The notes beneath the pieces were generated by a model. It saw only the letters and a list, made by a program, of their open reading frames with translations, ran no database searches and was not told the DNA's origin. Made by a program: the position numbers and the translations under genes. A stretch of 64,000 nucleotides of DNA from Sitta carolinensis (lineage: Eukaryota; Chordata; Aves; Passeriformes; Sittidae): contig JAVUNC010000004.1 of the NCBI GenBank assembly GCA_032173965.1, forward strand, positions 23,103,001 through 23,167,000, in the 5' to 3' direction. Below are positions 34,901 to 49,300 of this stretch, piece after piece (position 1 is the first letter of the stretch; each line of letters begins with the position of its first letter).

Positions 34901-37900
34901 GGTTTTTTCCACTGAAACAATTTTGTTTCACAAAGCCTAAGAGAACTCAAGCTAACTTGGCATCAGTTTAGGTTTTCCAATAATATTAGAATTCATTAAT
35001 GAAGTGCCAAAAATAGTCCTTTTTGCTGACTGTCATGCAAGAGTTGGCAATAGAAGACTGAAGAACCAGGATTGTGAGTACAGAAAGCAACCACAACATC
35101 CCAGTGCTGTGAGGTAAACTTGACAAAGACAGTAGGACTATAAAGTTTTATAATGCTTTGTAAATTTGTCAGTGCAATTACAGTTTAGGGGGCATCTGTG
35201 AATTCTATTAAGGAGCTATGAATACATGAAATTAGTTAATCTGTGACACTGTGACAGTGCTCCTCAATAATCTCTAGGATTGTATACTCAGAGTAATGGA
35301 AATATGTAGATGTGGTATTGGAAATTGGCACAGAGAGAACATCCCTGCTTTGGCCCTGTGTTGCTTTGCACCTGTCCTCCTGTAAGATGCAGGTCCCCTA
35401 CAGTACTGTTTTCTAGGAGGAATATATACAAGGTGCTTGAACATTGTATAAAGTGAGAAGAATTCTATGTAGAGTCTCAGAGAGCAGAGGATGTTAATTT
35501 TATCAGTGATAAGCTAAAGCAGTCCCTGGTACAAACAGGTGCAATTCATGTCCTTCAGAGGACTTGCATCTGCAGGTGCTAATAGTTGGTTTGGCCCCAG
35601 GTTTCTGAATCATCAAGTAGCTGATGAAGTGTTGTTGTGTTACTGCTTTTCTATTTGCTGTGTTAGGGAAGTCTGGTCTCTTCTGCTTTCAACAGACTAT
35701 AAACAGTTGAATCTTACCATAGAATGTGAAAACCAGGATGGCTGCAAATATGCATATGATTAGAATGGCTGAAGGGATGAAAGAACTAGTAATTCAATAT
35801 GATGAATGCTCTCATCTCTCTCTGACCCTGAGCATCTTATCCCTGTTGCTGTCAGGCTGATGAAATTAATGCCTATTGTGTTTGTGCACATGTTTCAGAT
35901 CAGATGAGGACTAAATGTTCTTCAACTTTTTTTGTTGTAATTGTGTTTGATATTTCATACTGAATGCTGGCGAAGAAATAATAAAAAAATCATCACTCAT
36001 ACTGCTTCCTAAAGAATCATTTTCATCTAAAAAGTTTTGACAATTAAATGAAATCCATAATTGAATTAATGCACTGTGTTCCCTACCCCCACTTCCTATG
36101 AATAGAATTTTTTGGAAGTGGTGTTTTTATTAAAGACATTATGAAATTCTGGTTTTCATTGTCTTTACAGACTCTGAAAATGCTCTGAGAATCAGATAAT
36201 ACCTCGATGTTGTTTAGTAGAGGTAAACAATTATTTTATAAAATACAAGAGATGCTTGTTAAACAGTATAGTGTGTTTCCTGTATTGATGTTGAAGCTTG
36301 GACTTGCTTGTCTCAATAGGACTGAAAACTACTTAGGTTTAGAGCAAACTAAAACTTTGTGGAGCCCTGCTGAACTCTCAACAATACTTTCCAGTGGAGT
36401 AGAGCCTGGGATTTTTTGTATCTTGGCTTTCTGGGAAATGTGTGAGGAGAGCTTGGCGTCTGAGATTGGGGTGGATGCTTAGTCTTGGAGCTGTTGGCCA
36501 ATTTGCAGTGAAAGTGTCTGTGCCCATTTCTGTTCCCAGGACAGCAACCTTCCAGACAAGATTATCTTTACTTAATTCTTGCTTTTCCTTTTGAAGCTGT
36601 TCAGCTGTCCATCAGGTAATTCTTGAGGGCCCAAGGTGGACGTGGGAAAGTAAGAGGCAGCGCAAGCTTGACCACCAAGCTGCAGCAGAGGTGCCTCTGG
36701 TTGCTGTTGTTGAGGTGGTTTGTCATCTCTTCGGAACCTGGTTCTTCCCTCTCTGCACTGGGGGAGGCATCATAACCAGGCTTCATCATGGCAGGGTGAA
36801 GGTTTGGCTTCTGTCAGACTGCTTCCTGTCAGTACATGTGAGTGACAGGGTTTGGCTTCTCTTTTTATGAGGACCAATTTCCAGGCAAATGACATAACCA
36901 GAAAGTGTGAAGGAAACGTAACTTTTCACCCTTCTTCAGCTGTGTTTGGAAAGAAAGTGCTGGCAGTTGCATTTTGGCAGGAGCCTGGGTGTATGGAACT
37001 GCGCTTGGGTTTCCTGAGCTCTCCTCCCTGTGTGGCAGCTCAGGAGTGGGAGGATACTGGAATGGTGTGGGAGCTGAGCAGGAAGGTGCAGAGCTGCCAT
37101 CAAGGCAAATCTCTAAGCTCAGATTGGAGCTGAGGGGCTCCAAGGGTTTGAACTTTCCTTGTTCATGTAGCTTGTGTCAGTGACCCCAGTTGGTGCCTGC
37201 TTATGTTGCTGCTTTGTGAAACAATGTTAGTTGTTGTGAGGCGTGTTGAGAAGTTAAAATATCATACTTGTAATTTAATTGTAATGGTAAAAATAATGAA
37301 GTAAAGATTTTGGGGGAGTGATAGAAATTTGGGGACTGATGCAATGCAAATACTGAAAAGAAGCTAGGAGAAAGTAGTGAAATTTATCATGTTCATGTGG
37401 TAAACTTTTGAAAGAAGCCTAGTGATTTTTTTCTGCTGTGATTAAAATCTTCTGGCTCCGTTAACAGGGATTACCATGCTTCATTTCATTAAAGATTTTC
37501 AGTGTACAGCTGTCTCCAGGCATATATGTCTTTTGTAGTGTACAGCTAAGTTCTTTGTGTTATTAGAACAGATATTAAGTGATACCTGCTAAGCCCGAGG
37601 GATGTGGCTTTCAAATTGAGATGTGTTCCTAATTTTTGACTCTTACGTTCAACTGTGGTATGAGGCAGTAAAAATAGATAGATTAGGTATGTTAGCTTTG
37701 TGCTCTTCCTGTCTTAAATATTGCAAACCAGATACTTGCATATATCTGAATTTTTATTCTGTGCCTTTGACTGTAGATTCGAAGGTGAAAGTGATGTCCT
37801 TCAGGACTCTTGTTCAACAATATACCACCTAGAGTTCCAGTCTACTGCAGATCTGGCTTTGGGGCAATCTGGAACGAACTTAGTCTGGAGAGGTTCTGCA

Positions 37901-40900
37901 ATCAGTGCTGGTCCTGATCATCTTCCTCTTACTGCCAGATATATGAGAAATAAATAAAAAAAGCTGAGGTCTTACTTGCATTTTTAGAAATCACGTATCA
38001 GCTACCTGAATGAAAACTGCTGTTTGGGTTCATATATTAGCACCTTTTTTTGGAGATCTGCCTAGCGTATGTTTTCTAAATGGCAAGTCACAACTGAATC
38101 TGAATTTTATATCAGCCTTATCTGTCACAGTCCTCAATTTAAAAAAATGTGTGTTTACACTTTTAAGTTAGCTGCATATACTTATGAACATATTAGAAAG
38201 TATGTGTCAGGTAGGAAAAGCTCAGGAGTCAAAGGGCAAGTTTGAATGCTCTTATGAATTCTGATTCCAAGTATTTGACCAGTAAGATTTGCAATCTAAT
38301 GGTTCGATTTTAAAATTTTCTATTTAAATATACTTTATTTTAATATCTTAAGATTTTTGGTACATGGATTTTTCAATACAGTTTTTCCTGACTTAGCATA
38401 ATTTGTTACATTTGAAATTAAGAGTTGTATTTATCCTTTTTTTTTTTAATCTGGATGAGTTTTATACCCTTTACTCTTTTTGTGTTTAACTGTGTTCTGG
38501 TAGATGCTGAGCCGTGGAGTTTTACTCTTCCATGCCCTTTTCTTCTGCTTACATAATATGTCCAGATACTTTATATAAGGATGATTGTTAATTTAGATGT
38601 TTTTTGTTCTGGTACTCTACCATGGGACACTGTTCTCGCTATGAGAAGATTCTGTTCATAGTTAAACATTTGAGTGCAGTTATTTCAAACTTTGCCTTAG
38701 GCTTGCAGGCAGGATATCCTTTTTTTCTCAGTTTTAGTTATGTTAGATAAAGTAAGCTCATATGTCAGGGATTTTGACATTACAGTTATGAAGCATATCT
38801 TCTCAGGGGAAAAATACTCTTTAATCTATCTTCTGTCAGCTTGAATTTATCCTATGAAGGGATTTGATATAAAAAGCCAGGGAAATTATTTTCTTTTGTT
38901 CATTTCATTTCTGTCACATACTATCTGTTACAACTAGATCCTTTGTGGGAGTAGGAAGTAGCATTTATGCTCATTTGATTTTTAAATGCAAAATTAACTA
39001 CATATGATTTGGTCAAATTTGTATTTTAGCTCATGACTAGATATTAAAAAATATTAATTTGGATTGCTTTGAACTGTATAGTGGTAGTTGAAATAATTTT
39101 ACCTGGTGAACTTACGGATTGAGTTGAAGACTTACTTTGTTCCATTTCCTAAGGTTACTTGAGAATCCGAGGGCATTCATGTTTCTTTCGAGTAAGCAAG
39201 CATAGTGCATAGTTCTGAGCAAGCTGCAGGTGAACTGGCTCATTTACATGCTGCAGTGGTGAGCAGATGAGAGTGATTTTAATGTGGCAGTTTTTGAGGC
39301 TGTGTTCAATTCTGGAGCCAGAATTGTTGCAGATACCTCCCTACATGTTCTTATGCTGTGTTGTGATTCCTTTGCCTCACTGTGAAAGTCAGGAGTGCTT
39401 CAAGTCTAAATACTTACTGACGATGTGTGGAGAAGCTTTCAAAAATCCTATTCCCCAATCACAAGCAGAGACTAGAGGTGTTTCATAATCATCCTCATTC
39501 CTGTCAACTCACTGATAGTTTCACAGCAGCTTTCAGTCTGTGCTTGATACGAACACTTGTAACAATATTACAAATAAAAATGCAAACTACTCCATGGAGT
39601 CCAAGGCATTTAAAAGCAAAGTTCCTTTTACAAAGAGCTCTGTCTGGAGGAAACACTGCAAACTGCCACAAGTTTTCCTGCTCATGTGTGGTGGGCAAAG
39701 GGTATTTCCAGAGTCAGCTTAAATATACATTACATATTTTCCACTACAGAAGAGTAGTAAAGTAAACAGTGGCTACATTAAGTGTGGGTTGCTTTTCCCC
39801 TTCTTTTAAGGAAATTACAAAAATGTGCGAGAAGTCTCCAGAGATGCAAAAGACTTATAAAGGAGATTTTCCCCTATTGAAACAGGTAGAATACTTACTT
39901 CCACTCTTGGAAGCAATTATTTCAGGTTCAGGTTTTATGTAATACCAAGATGCCAAATGGTCAGAAAAACACTCCTGTTGAAATCTCATAATAAAAATAA
40001 TCACCTTTCACATATGTTTGAAGTATGTGCAGTTATTATTTAAAAAATTTCATTACTGGTGATTTATGATGAAAATTGGATGCTCTAATTTTGATTTTTC
40101 CCAAGTGGTCACTGATTGTTCATGCCATTAAACGGCACTGTAGTCGAAAGCAAGTAATTTGGAGAAAGAGCTGTAAACTATTTGGGTATTGAAAATAGGA
40201 TTTTTTTTCAGACTTTAGATGTCTGAATCTTAAAATTAAAATCATGATAAATCTTGGGGGTTTTTCCTGTTATCGAGACTGGAACATTTAAGCTACACAG
40301 ATGCCTTTTTAAAAATTTCGTCAATGATTCATCAGAGAGCTGAGGAGTACAGGGGACAATTATCTTGAATTCAGCTCAGAAACTGTAAAGCCTTTACAGT
40401 CAGCATCAGAACAAAATATTTCTATATATATATCTAGTATGTGGAATGAAGTATAACTCGTAAAAGTTTGCCAATTTAGACCATAAGGCTAAAAGCTAGT
40501 ATGAAGGTAAGAATGTACAGACTTCATATTTAACATCTGATGGTATGATTTAATACTTAATCTAAATAAGTTGCTACTATAGTTTTCTTACAAAAAGGAA
40601 TTTAAATGCCACTAAGTGTATTTTCTAAAGTTCTATGCGCTCTGGTTGAATCAAGTCAAAATGTGGCTTATTTAAAAACTAATTACATTACATATAGGAG
40701 TCTTTTCTATATTCTTCAGCACTTAATCTCTTAGCAATGTTTTTTCACTGAACCCCAGTGAAATACATAGCTGCAGAACGTTTGAGTGAATTCTGCTTCA
40801 ATAAAATGGACTGCTTTTTGATTTTATGGTTTGCTGCTGAGCTGGCTAGAGCTGTCTGAGCAGCAGACTTCAGACTTATGCGATTCCTTGTTGAGCAGAT

Positions 40901-43900
40901 AGTCCCTAAAGAGGTTATGACATGTAGCAGTAGTATGTTCTTTACCTTAAAGCTGTGTGTCCTAAAGGTATTTTTAGAAAATTTATAAACTTTTTTTTTT
41001 TTCAGATCTAGAGAAAATGCAGCTAAACCAGTCTGAGTCGTTCTTTTTCTGTTCTATTCATATTCCTTATGCTGTAGGCAAGTGAATCCTGTACCTGTTA
41101 AATGTGAATAAAAATGTATTCTTCTGTGAAGAAAATTAAACGTATAAAATTTTTATAGTAAGACATCTGAGAACCTGAGAAATTTGTCAGCCCCAAGTAC
41201 AGACTCCCTATCTGTATCCCGTCTTGAGCCTGCTTCTAGTCAAACAGGGTAAATAGATTCTATGGTCTGAGGTGCTTTCTCTGGAAGCTCAAAGGACTTG
41301 TGACATGAGGCAGGTTTTTACTTAGGAGAATTTAAAGAACTTCTCTGGAGATGCCTGCAGCAGTGCTGCAGAGGTCAGCTTGTGCCAGGTACCTGTTGAC
41401 TTCAGAGGCTGCTATGTGGTAGTTTTTTGGTGGTTTGTTCATGCAAGCTCCACCCTTTCACCAGAAAACTGTATCCAGAGTTTGTAACAAACAGATGAGA
41501 AATTCATCGTATTTATTTTGGTAGACATGTAGTAGTGCCCAGCTAACCGAGATGGTCTTGTCCCAATTTTTAATTGTGAAGAAATAGTGAAGAGGAGAGA
41601 AGTGCATTTTGTGAGGATAGTACAGCTGAGTAGGAACTCTCTGTGGTCCTTTTTAAGTGTTGATGTCTTGACTCCTTCTCCATGAGAGGGAAGAAATGTT
41701 GTCCTCTGGTTATCCTGCCTTCATCCCTCTTTCCAGTTGCTATTGCCTGTGCTTGAAGCTGATGATTTTCCTTAACACAATGCTCTGCTTTCACAAAGTA
41801 CTTCAGTGAATGTAAGTTTTGTTGAAGTAATAGCAAAGATGGGAACATCATTCTTCAATTCACACCTGATTTCTTTAAATAGAGAAGGGAGGAGGGTTAA
41901 GAAGTCTGAGGAACCAAGACTGAGTCTGCTGGTGGACTGATAGACACCAGATGAGATGGCCCAAGTTTTTACTGGCAGTAACCAGTTGTATTGCCTTAAT
42001 GCTGCTGAAGCAGAAGTCACACTATCAGAAGATCTGCCTGCAGATCAGCTTCTAACTGCTCCCATCATCAGCAACATCCAATTACAATATTAAGGTAATC
42101 TCTTTGCTAGGAATTTGATGTGTTCACCAGTTGACCTGCAAGCAGATCTTCTTGTAGTATGATTACTTCTACCTAGTTATTTTTGCCATGGCAGTGTTTA
42201 CTGAGCTGATATTGCTAGGATGCGATTAAAGGATCTATTTAATTTTCTTTGGTATGTAAAGATTTCATAAGCAAAAAATAATATTCTTAACTCTAAGTTA
42301 GGAGTGTCCACCTTGTTTCAATGGAAACCTTTGCAAATTATGGGTTATTCAGGTGTGGCTGCCATGCAGGACTGTTCCACATTGCTATGTGACCTACCAC
42401 ATTACCACAACCATAGTTGAATATGTTGCACTGGAAAAAGCAGTCTGGTAGGGAAGCTGAGACTGGTGTCACCAGATCTCCAGGAGCTCCCATTTGCATG
42501 CCTAGATCAGCCTATAGCTGAATTAGTACATTCTCCCAGCAGAACTGCTTGTAACTTCCTGCTAATTCATCAAAACTTCGCCTGGACAGGACACCTGAGA
42601 TGTGTCTTGTGGCTCTGAGCCGGTGAACAGCTTGGTGTATGGCATCCATGGAAGCTGGGTACCCACAGAAGAGATCTAATAGCACCCAGTTTCCTTTATT
42701 TGAGACCTCACTATGGAGTTTGATAGTGTCGCTCTGTAAAGAGATGTGAAAGGCCCACATTAACACTAACTGTATTACCCGTTACTGTGAACTGGGCTGT
42801 GGAGCAAACATAACATGGCTAAAAGCACACATTTCAGTGTTGTGTACTCAAGTAATATTTGTAGTGTTTGACTGTAAACCTGCATTTTAAACATTTTCCC
42901 TCGAATCTCTGCTTACTTTGGCTTGCTGCATTGCTGATCCTTTTGACTTGTCTTCTTTGATAACTTCACTGTGCCTTTTTTATTTAACGGCAGATTCTAT
43001 TCTCAATGGTCAGGTTCCTCACTTGCTTCATTGTGGCTGACAGAGCACTTATCAGTTCATTAAGCTGATAGAATATACATATACTGTAGTGTCTGGAGAG
43101 TCAGGCATGAAATATGTGAAATACTGCTGAAATACAAATTGTCTTCCAAGCATGTCCTGTGCTGCTTCCCCAGCACTGGCTGCAGGGGGCAAGACCATGT
43201 GCCTAAGCTCTGCACACACTGGGAGTGGCACTGCTCTCTGAGGAGGGCTGGGAGCCTTTAAGCCACTCCGATGCATGCAGGTTGCTTCTAAAGGGGCTTG
43301 AATGCAGGTGGGTGCTGTGGGCTTGGTTCTGCACTGCTGCCCCTGGTGAGTCACTCGAGTGCTGCCTTAGAGTGCATGCTAGAAGGGCCAAGGTATGGGT
43401 TCAATCCCCATACAGGCATTCACTTAAGAGGTGGGCTCGAAGATCATCGTGGCTCCCTTCCAACTCAGAATATCCTATGATTCTTTGATTCACTGTGTCC
43501 CACAAATGTCTTCTGCACCAGCAAAATGAGGAGTCAGAGGTTGCCCAGCCTCTGTAGCAAGGAGTTCTGCAGAGTTTACTAAAAAAACAGCAGAGAGTCA
43601 GAGGTTTTCTGGAGGCCGTGAAGAAGAGTATTGTAGTATTTCCTTGTGCAGCTATAATATACGTTAGGTGCTCTGGTTTATCTAAATACATCTGATGACC
43701 AGAAATTGAAGTCTTGTTTTGGGCAGACTCTTCTGCTTATCCACAAGCAGGTTAGTTCTTCATACACCATCTCAAAGGGAAAAGGACATTTCTGTAGGAT
43801 TCAAAGCTCTTAACTGTTACCCCTCTGTTGTGTATGGTGAATATTTTCAGAAGCCAAATAAAGCAAAAGTGCTTTGGTCTCTTTGAAAGAGAGCTGTGTG

Positions 43901-45945
43901 GGTGCCCACAGAGTAGGTGTCTCCTGGGACTGCTGGCTGGAAGGTTGCCATTCTTAGCTACTTGTAGTAACAGTTGTAAGTTTGTAGCTCAGTTCTTTAA
44001 CTAAAAGTGTCTAAGGTGAATAGCTGTTTTCTGGCCTTTGAAGAACTGTGTATGCCTTTCCTTGAGGTCAGTGAAATGGGCATTGCTGAAGCGGATCATG
44101 CTGCAGATAAAGCTGGTGCATCCTCTTAGGCTGAGCCATCTGAGCAAACAAAATAGAGCTTTCAGATTTTCTTGTTCTTATCTTTGCTTTGAAATAAAAC
44201 ATCCACCTTTTGTGTGTTTAAAGAGAACTAAAATAAGATTTTTTTTTTCTTTTATAATTCTGTACAATGATTTGGCTGTGTATTTTATCATGAGTAAAAT
44301 ATTTTGGTCCATTACATGTAAACACATCTAACCCTTAGGGTAAGCCATAATGTTGTGCATAGAAGTTGTTTACAGGAACAGTGAGTGGGTGTTCCTGTGG
44401 GGTTAAAAAGTGAACTACATCCAATCTTAAAAAATTACACAGATTAACTGTTATATTTGGCAGACACTGACATACTTTTTTTATAGGAATGATCCTTTAT
44501 ATTTGTTTTCACCCATGCAATAGTCCAAAGCTAGTGCTTTAAATTGTTGGTCCAATTGCACTGAGATTTTGACCTGTTAGATTAAAGTGGAAATATTTAC
44601 AAGTTGAAGTTTTAAATTGTATATTTCAAATCCTATTTCTTGTGTGGGGTAGCTCTTGGGGTCATGGACAGGCTTTGTTTACCTCTTGTTCTTATTGTTT
44701 TTCTGCATTTTAGAAAAGCTCTAATAACATTCGGGACTTTCTGGTTTAATGATTTGTTGTGTTGGGCCTTCTGTCTTACTTTAAAATTCTCTTTGCCAGA
44801 AACTGCATAGTGGAGTCTTAACTTGAAATTAAAGAAAACAGTATTTATGGATGTTGTGCACAGCGATGCTGGGAAAGTGTAAAATGAAGTTTTAACTCTT
44901 TAAGTGAGAGTAGGAGGATTTGTTTCAGAGGAATTTGTGCACCTGAACCGTAAGGTCAACTCTCAGACTGCTACCTTGCTCTAAACTGTGTGTGGTACCT
45001 AGTGTCAGCAGTAAGGTTATAAATTGTGGTACTTCAGTAAGAAGACTACTCCTATAATAGAATCTTGTTTGAATTTCTCAGATACTGTTCTGAATATGCT
45101 TGTCAACTGACTTGTTACAAATATTGTTCAGTTAAAATTTACTGTGCATGCCTTTTCTTTTTAATTTTTGAAAAAAAAAAATAGCTCAAGTTATATCCTC
45201 TTTTGCTGTATGCTGAATGATCTCTTGTTCACATATTAACTGAGTATCTCAGTTCACCAATATCTGGTTTTAACCTTGAAAACAAAACTTGATCAACAGT
45301 GTGATTGTATTTTCAAAGAAGAAACAGCATGGATGTAAAACATACAGTGTTTTAGTGGGTTTTTTGCCTAGAGTTAACAATATGAGGCATTAGCCATCCA
45401 GTATCACAGGTTACCTGAGAGATGGGCAGAGTTTCCAGAGATGCTGGTAGAGACCCTCTTAAAGATCAATATGAGACTTGACATACTAAATGATACCAGT
45501 AAAGATACGAATGTTAGTTTTTCCTGACAAAATTCCAGTATTGCCCAGACTAGGGAAGTGATGATAGTAAGTGGGTAAACTTTCCATATAACACTTTGCT
45601 TTTTTGGCAAATGGCATAATTTCAAAGTAGCATGTATATCTGATACAGCCATCTGCTAGAAACAAGGACTATGTCCATTGGCAGAAAAATTATTAAAGCC
45701 TACCTAGAATGTACTTGTTGGAAAAACTAGTTTCTTAAGCCCTCATTAATTAATATTTACTGATTTGTTGATGAGTCAGTTGTTTGTGTGGTGGGTACTG
45801 ACATAGTGATAGGGTGTTTGTTAATGATGCTGACTTGCTGACAGTTTTCCTAGTAGAAAGCCAGTTCTGCATTGGATCTCATCACTGCCTAATGCAATGG
45901 AAATAAATTATAAAGTAATACTGCATATTTTTTAATTTTTTTTAG
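31948..45945 (+). other. AGPAT5: AGPAT5 intron 1
   Basis: About 14.0 kb, with a GTGAGC donor and an acceptor TTTTTAATTTTTTTTAG. The first 200 bp are still CpG-island sequence. The rest is AT-rich, with one SINE at about 43340-43491. GC-richer stretches at 36400-37180 and 42440-42770 carry frames of 60-93 codons that I cannot assign. No nested gene was recognised. Confidence 0.85.
43340..43491 (+). mobile_element. tRNA-Ile-headed SINE with CR1-like tail (TguSINE1-like)
   Basis: The head resembles tRNA-Ile: a weak A-box region (GGTGAGTCACTCGAGTG), then CTTAGAGTGCATGCTAGAA, then GCCAAGGT, and a perfect B-box-like GGTTCAATCCCC with its paired arm TATGGG/CCCATA. From CATTCACTTAAGAG onward the sequence is CR1 3' end: GGGCTCGAAGATCATCGTGG, CCCTTCCAACTCAGAATAT, then TCCTATGATTCTTTGATTC octamer repeats. 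This is the architecture described for zebra finch TguSINE1, which is mobilised by CR1 enzymes. The cloverleaf is broken, so it is not a functional tRNA gene. Confidence 0.75.
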
Positions 45946-46015
45946 GTAATTATCTACGGGGATTTGCCAAAAAATAAAGAAAATGTAATATATTTATCAA
46001 ATCATCAGTGTACAG
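45946..46015 (+). CDS. AGPAT5: AGPAT5 coding exon 2 (residues 74-97, first base)
   Basis: 70 nt, reading VIIYGDLPKNKENVIYLSNH then QCT and one base of Val97. It carries the first half of the catalytic NHx4D motif: Asn92 and His93, the general base of glycerolipid acyltransferases. Human AGPAT5 has NHQST; here it is NHQCT. The acceptor is T-rich ending TTTTTTTAG. The donor is ACAG|GTTTGT. Splice phase 0 to 1. Confidence 0.95.
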
Positions 46016-46227
46016 GTTTGTATTTTTTTTTGCTTGTCTACACTTTAAAAGATTTTAAAAACCTGCTTGTCTGTTTACTGTGTCTCTTTCCAGGCTTGCC
46101 CTAACAAGCAAGAACTTCTAGTTCAAAAACCTTTAATGACATTTATGCATACAACATGTGCTTTTTGTTTCATCAATGGCAATTAAGAGGCAATTTAACT
46201 GATTACTTCGGGCTTTTGTCGTTGCAG
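46016..46227 (+). other. AGPAT5: AGPAT5 intron 2 (212 nt)
   Basis: Very short intron that splits the catalytic motif between exons 2 and 3. GTTTGT donor, and an acceptor ending TTTTGTCGTTGCAG. Confidence 0.93.
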
Positions 46228-46343
46228 TTGATTGGATTATCGCGGACATGCTGGCAATCAGGCAGAACGCGCTGGGGCATGTCCGGTATGTCCTGAAGGA
46301 TGGCTTAAAATGGCTTCCACTCTATGGCTGGTACTTTTCACAG
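46228..46343 (+). CDS. AGPAT5: AGPAT5 coding exon 3 (residues 97-135)
   Basis: 116 nt, reading (V)DWIIADMLAIRQNALGHVRY, VLKDGLKWLPLYGWYFSQ. Asp98 completes the NHx4D charge-relay motif begun in exon 2. The DWIIADMLAIRQ helix and the KWLPLYG segment are hallmarks of the AGPAT4/5 branch. It ends at a clean GTGAGC donor after Gln135, phase 0. Confidence 0.96.
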
Positions 46344-49300
46344 GTGAGCCCCTTCACTCTTTCCTTGCTGTTTGTGAGTCAAACATGTAAGATGTACTTT
46401 TCCCCCTGTTTTCCGTGCATGCTATGAAGTAGTTCTGAGCTGGCATTCAATTATTTGAACGTGAAAACAACTGGTTTCACTCAGTGTAGTTAGATGTATA
46501 TCTCAGTGGAGAGACAGTTACTAAAGATTCAGTTTACTTTTCTAAATGAATACTTATTATGGATAAAATTAAAACTATCAAGTCTGTTATGAATATTTCA
46601 GAATATTCTAAAACTTTGTTCTTTTTAAAATCTAAAACTCCAGTTTGTAGTCATGCTCTCTGAAGGTTAGCAGAAGCGGTAAGCAGATTTTTTTTTTTTT
46701 TGCTGTGTATCATGCTACAAATCTGGAATAAATTTGCATTACTGTTTGATGTACTTCTTTGTTTATCAGTTGTTTTGGTTTTAGCACAGTATAAAAGGGA
46801 AAAATTAGATCTCAGTACAGTGTAGAGGAAAGGCAGATCCTGCTTCCATGAACATGTTGGTTATTTTGGACTTCAATTAAGCAAAAAACTGAGTCTAACA
46901 GTATTCCCGCCTTATTTTTTTTCTCCTCTTTTTGCATAATATTCCTTTAGTTCCTTCTAGTCTGAGAGCTCAACCTGATGTCACTCACATTTATGCAATT
47001 ACTGTGAAAGAGTGGGCCATGGTCCCTGAACAGCCAACATACTGAGTGGATATGGTCTTCAGTCTGGAATGATGGAGAGCAGTGTAGAAGCGTAGATGGC
47101 TTACTTCCCTAAAATCCTCTGTGAATTTGTGATGTCTGTTCTGTTTTTTCTGAAAGCATAACTTTCCTATGTGAAGTAAAATAAAATGTAGAGGTGTATG
47201 GTTTTGGAAATACTGGCTGCCTTCTAGGTGAAGGGCTTCATCATACTTATCTCAGGGTTTAGATGGGTTATTAGTTATTAGAATAGAAATTAATAGAGTT
47301 TTGGGTAGTGGTTCCAAAGAGCTTTTTCAGTAAGACTTCTCTCCTTTGACTTCTCTGTTCAATCTTAATGTGTTCTCTGAATATTAATCTGCTTTGTGTC
47401 ACCACATTGCCCAGGCAAAGAGACAAAAAAAAAAAAAAAAAACACACACAACCAAAAAACCCCCAAACAAAACAAAACCCCACATACACTTAGAAAAATA
47501 CTTCTAATGGAATTAGACAGCTTGATTGAATTCACTGTCAGCCCTGTCCAAGAAGGCAAGAAGGTGGAGAACATTGAGAGAAATATTATACAGGGTATGA
47601 TTGTAACTATATATTAATTTATAAAGGAGTATATGAAAAGTAGGCAACTACAGGTGCATGTCCAAATAGGAGGGTTTACTCTTTCCCTCATCTTTGCAGC
47701 ACATCCAATATCTTCAGCTTGATGGTTCAAAATCTTTGTTGTGTTCTGAATGAGTACCTGCGTGAGTAGGCTATAGGTCTAGGCTGGAGCATGGTTGGTT
47801 GCCATCGTTTCTGCTAAAGCTGGTATGTTTAGAGAAGTATATGCTGCAGAGAAAGTGAGAAAACTGTTCACAATTTCTTTTATTGGTAGGTCTGCAGTCC
47901 CAGTCCCTTAAATAACTACAAACCTTCAGACCCTGTCATACCTCACTAGGGGTATGCATTAGGAAAAAATGGAGTTATCAATTGTCTAATGCTTGCCTTT
48001 AATGCTTCTCTACATTTTTTGTCCACCAAAGTGAATTATCTGCTGCACGGAAATATTTTGCTCTTTGTCCATGCCTTTAGTCATTACAATGGTGGTGATT
48101 TAAGTCTGCTTTAATTAAAATACAAACAGGATATATATTCCATCCACTATCACTAGGTGTCCAGAAATTATTTTTTTGAGATTTTGGAAAATTACTTCTG
48201 CTATGTGGAATATCCGGTGCTAGTTTCCTGAGCGGTATATTGACTGTTAAAAGGAGATTCCTGTGGAAATTAATCTGAATGTCACCTACATTTTTAATCA
48301 AAACATGTATATATTAAATAAAATCTATTCAGGTTTGGACTCCCCCAAAAATAAAATTTCTTCAAGATTTAGTGGGGGATAATTATATGGTTTTTTTATG
48401 TTTAAATCAGTGACACAATTGACAAGCAGCGGTGATGCATATATGCTTAAATGACTGAGATGGGATGCAGAAGGCTTGCAGTGCAAGCTAATAGGTGTTT
48501 TTATCACACCAAAAAGTGCAAAAACATAAAACACTTCCTGCCCTTCCTGTTGATGTTCTGTCAGTGATGTCACTTACACTCCACTAAAAGTTTCCAGAGC
48601 CACATAATTACGCCATGCTTACGGAATTCATATTCCCTTCCTCAGGTAAACATCCTGTTTGGAAATAAACGTGGTCTGGATGTCCAGAAGAGCAAAATTC
48701 AGGCACAAAGGAAGTATATTTGTAAACACAATCCATTGTTGACTGAGAGAGGGGCTTTTAAAGTACAGCGGAAAAAAATTGTAACCTTAAAAACAGTACT
48801 TCCAGAAATCTGTTTTGAAGAGTGTTCATATATTTGATCTCTTACTGAAAAGGAAATGCAATACAAATTGGGGAATTTGAGCTATATACAATCACATAAC
48901 TAGCATTCTTCTTTGAGGCCGCTATTTAATAGCAAGGAAATAAAAGAAACACTTAAATTAACCTATTATGTTCCAAGTCTGATTTCTTAGGTAGAACAAT
49001 TTGTTTTCATAAAACTGTCTATTATTTTTAGGTGGATCTGAAATATTTTTTGCCCCTATCATTTGCTACCAATTCATCCCATCACTCCTATTCGCTTATA
49101 CTGTCCCATTCATTCCTATTTATCTTATACCCCTGATGAGTCTGGGATGTAATTTTGAAAAGTATTTTTGATAGCCCAGAATTTGCTTGACTTTTTAACA
49201 TAGGAAGTATGTCTTTATCTTTTCTGTTATCCAGTATCAGCTTGTGCACCCTTTTGGTTGTTCCTGAGTTTTGGCCACAGTTTAGGCCTCATTTAGCCTC

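Noticed and set aside
43340..43420. A functional tRNA-Ile gene
   Set aside because: The acceptor and anticodon arms are not intact, and the sequence runs straight into a CR1-like tail, so it is a SINE.
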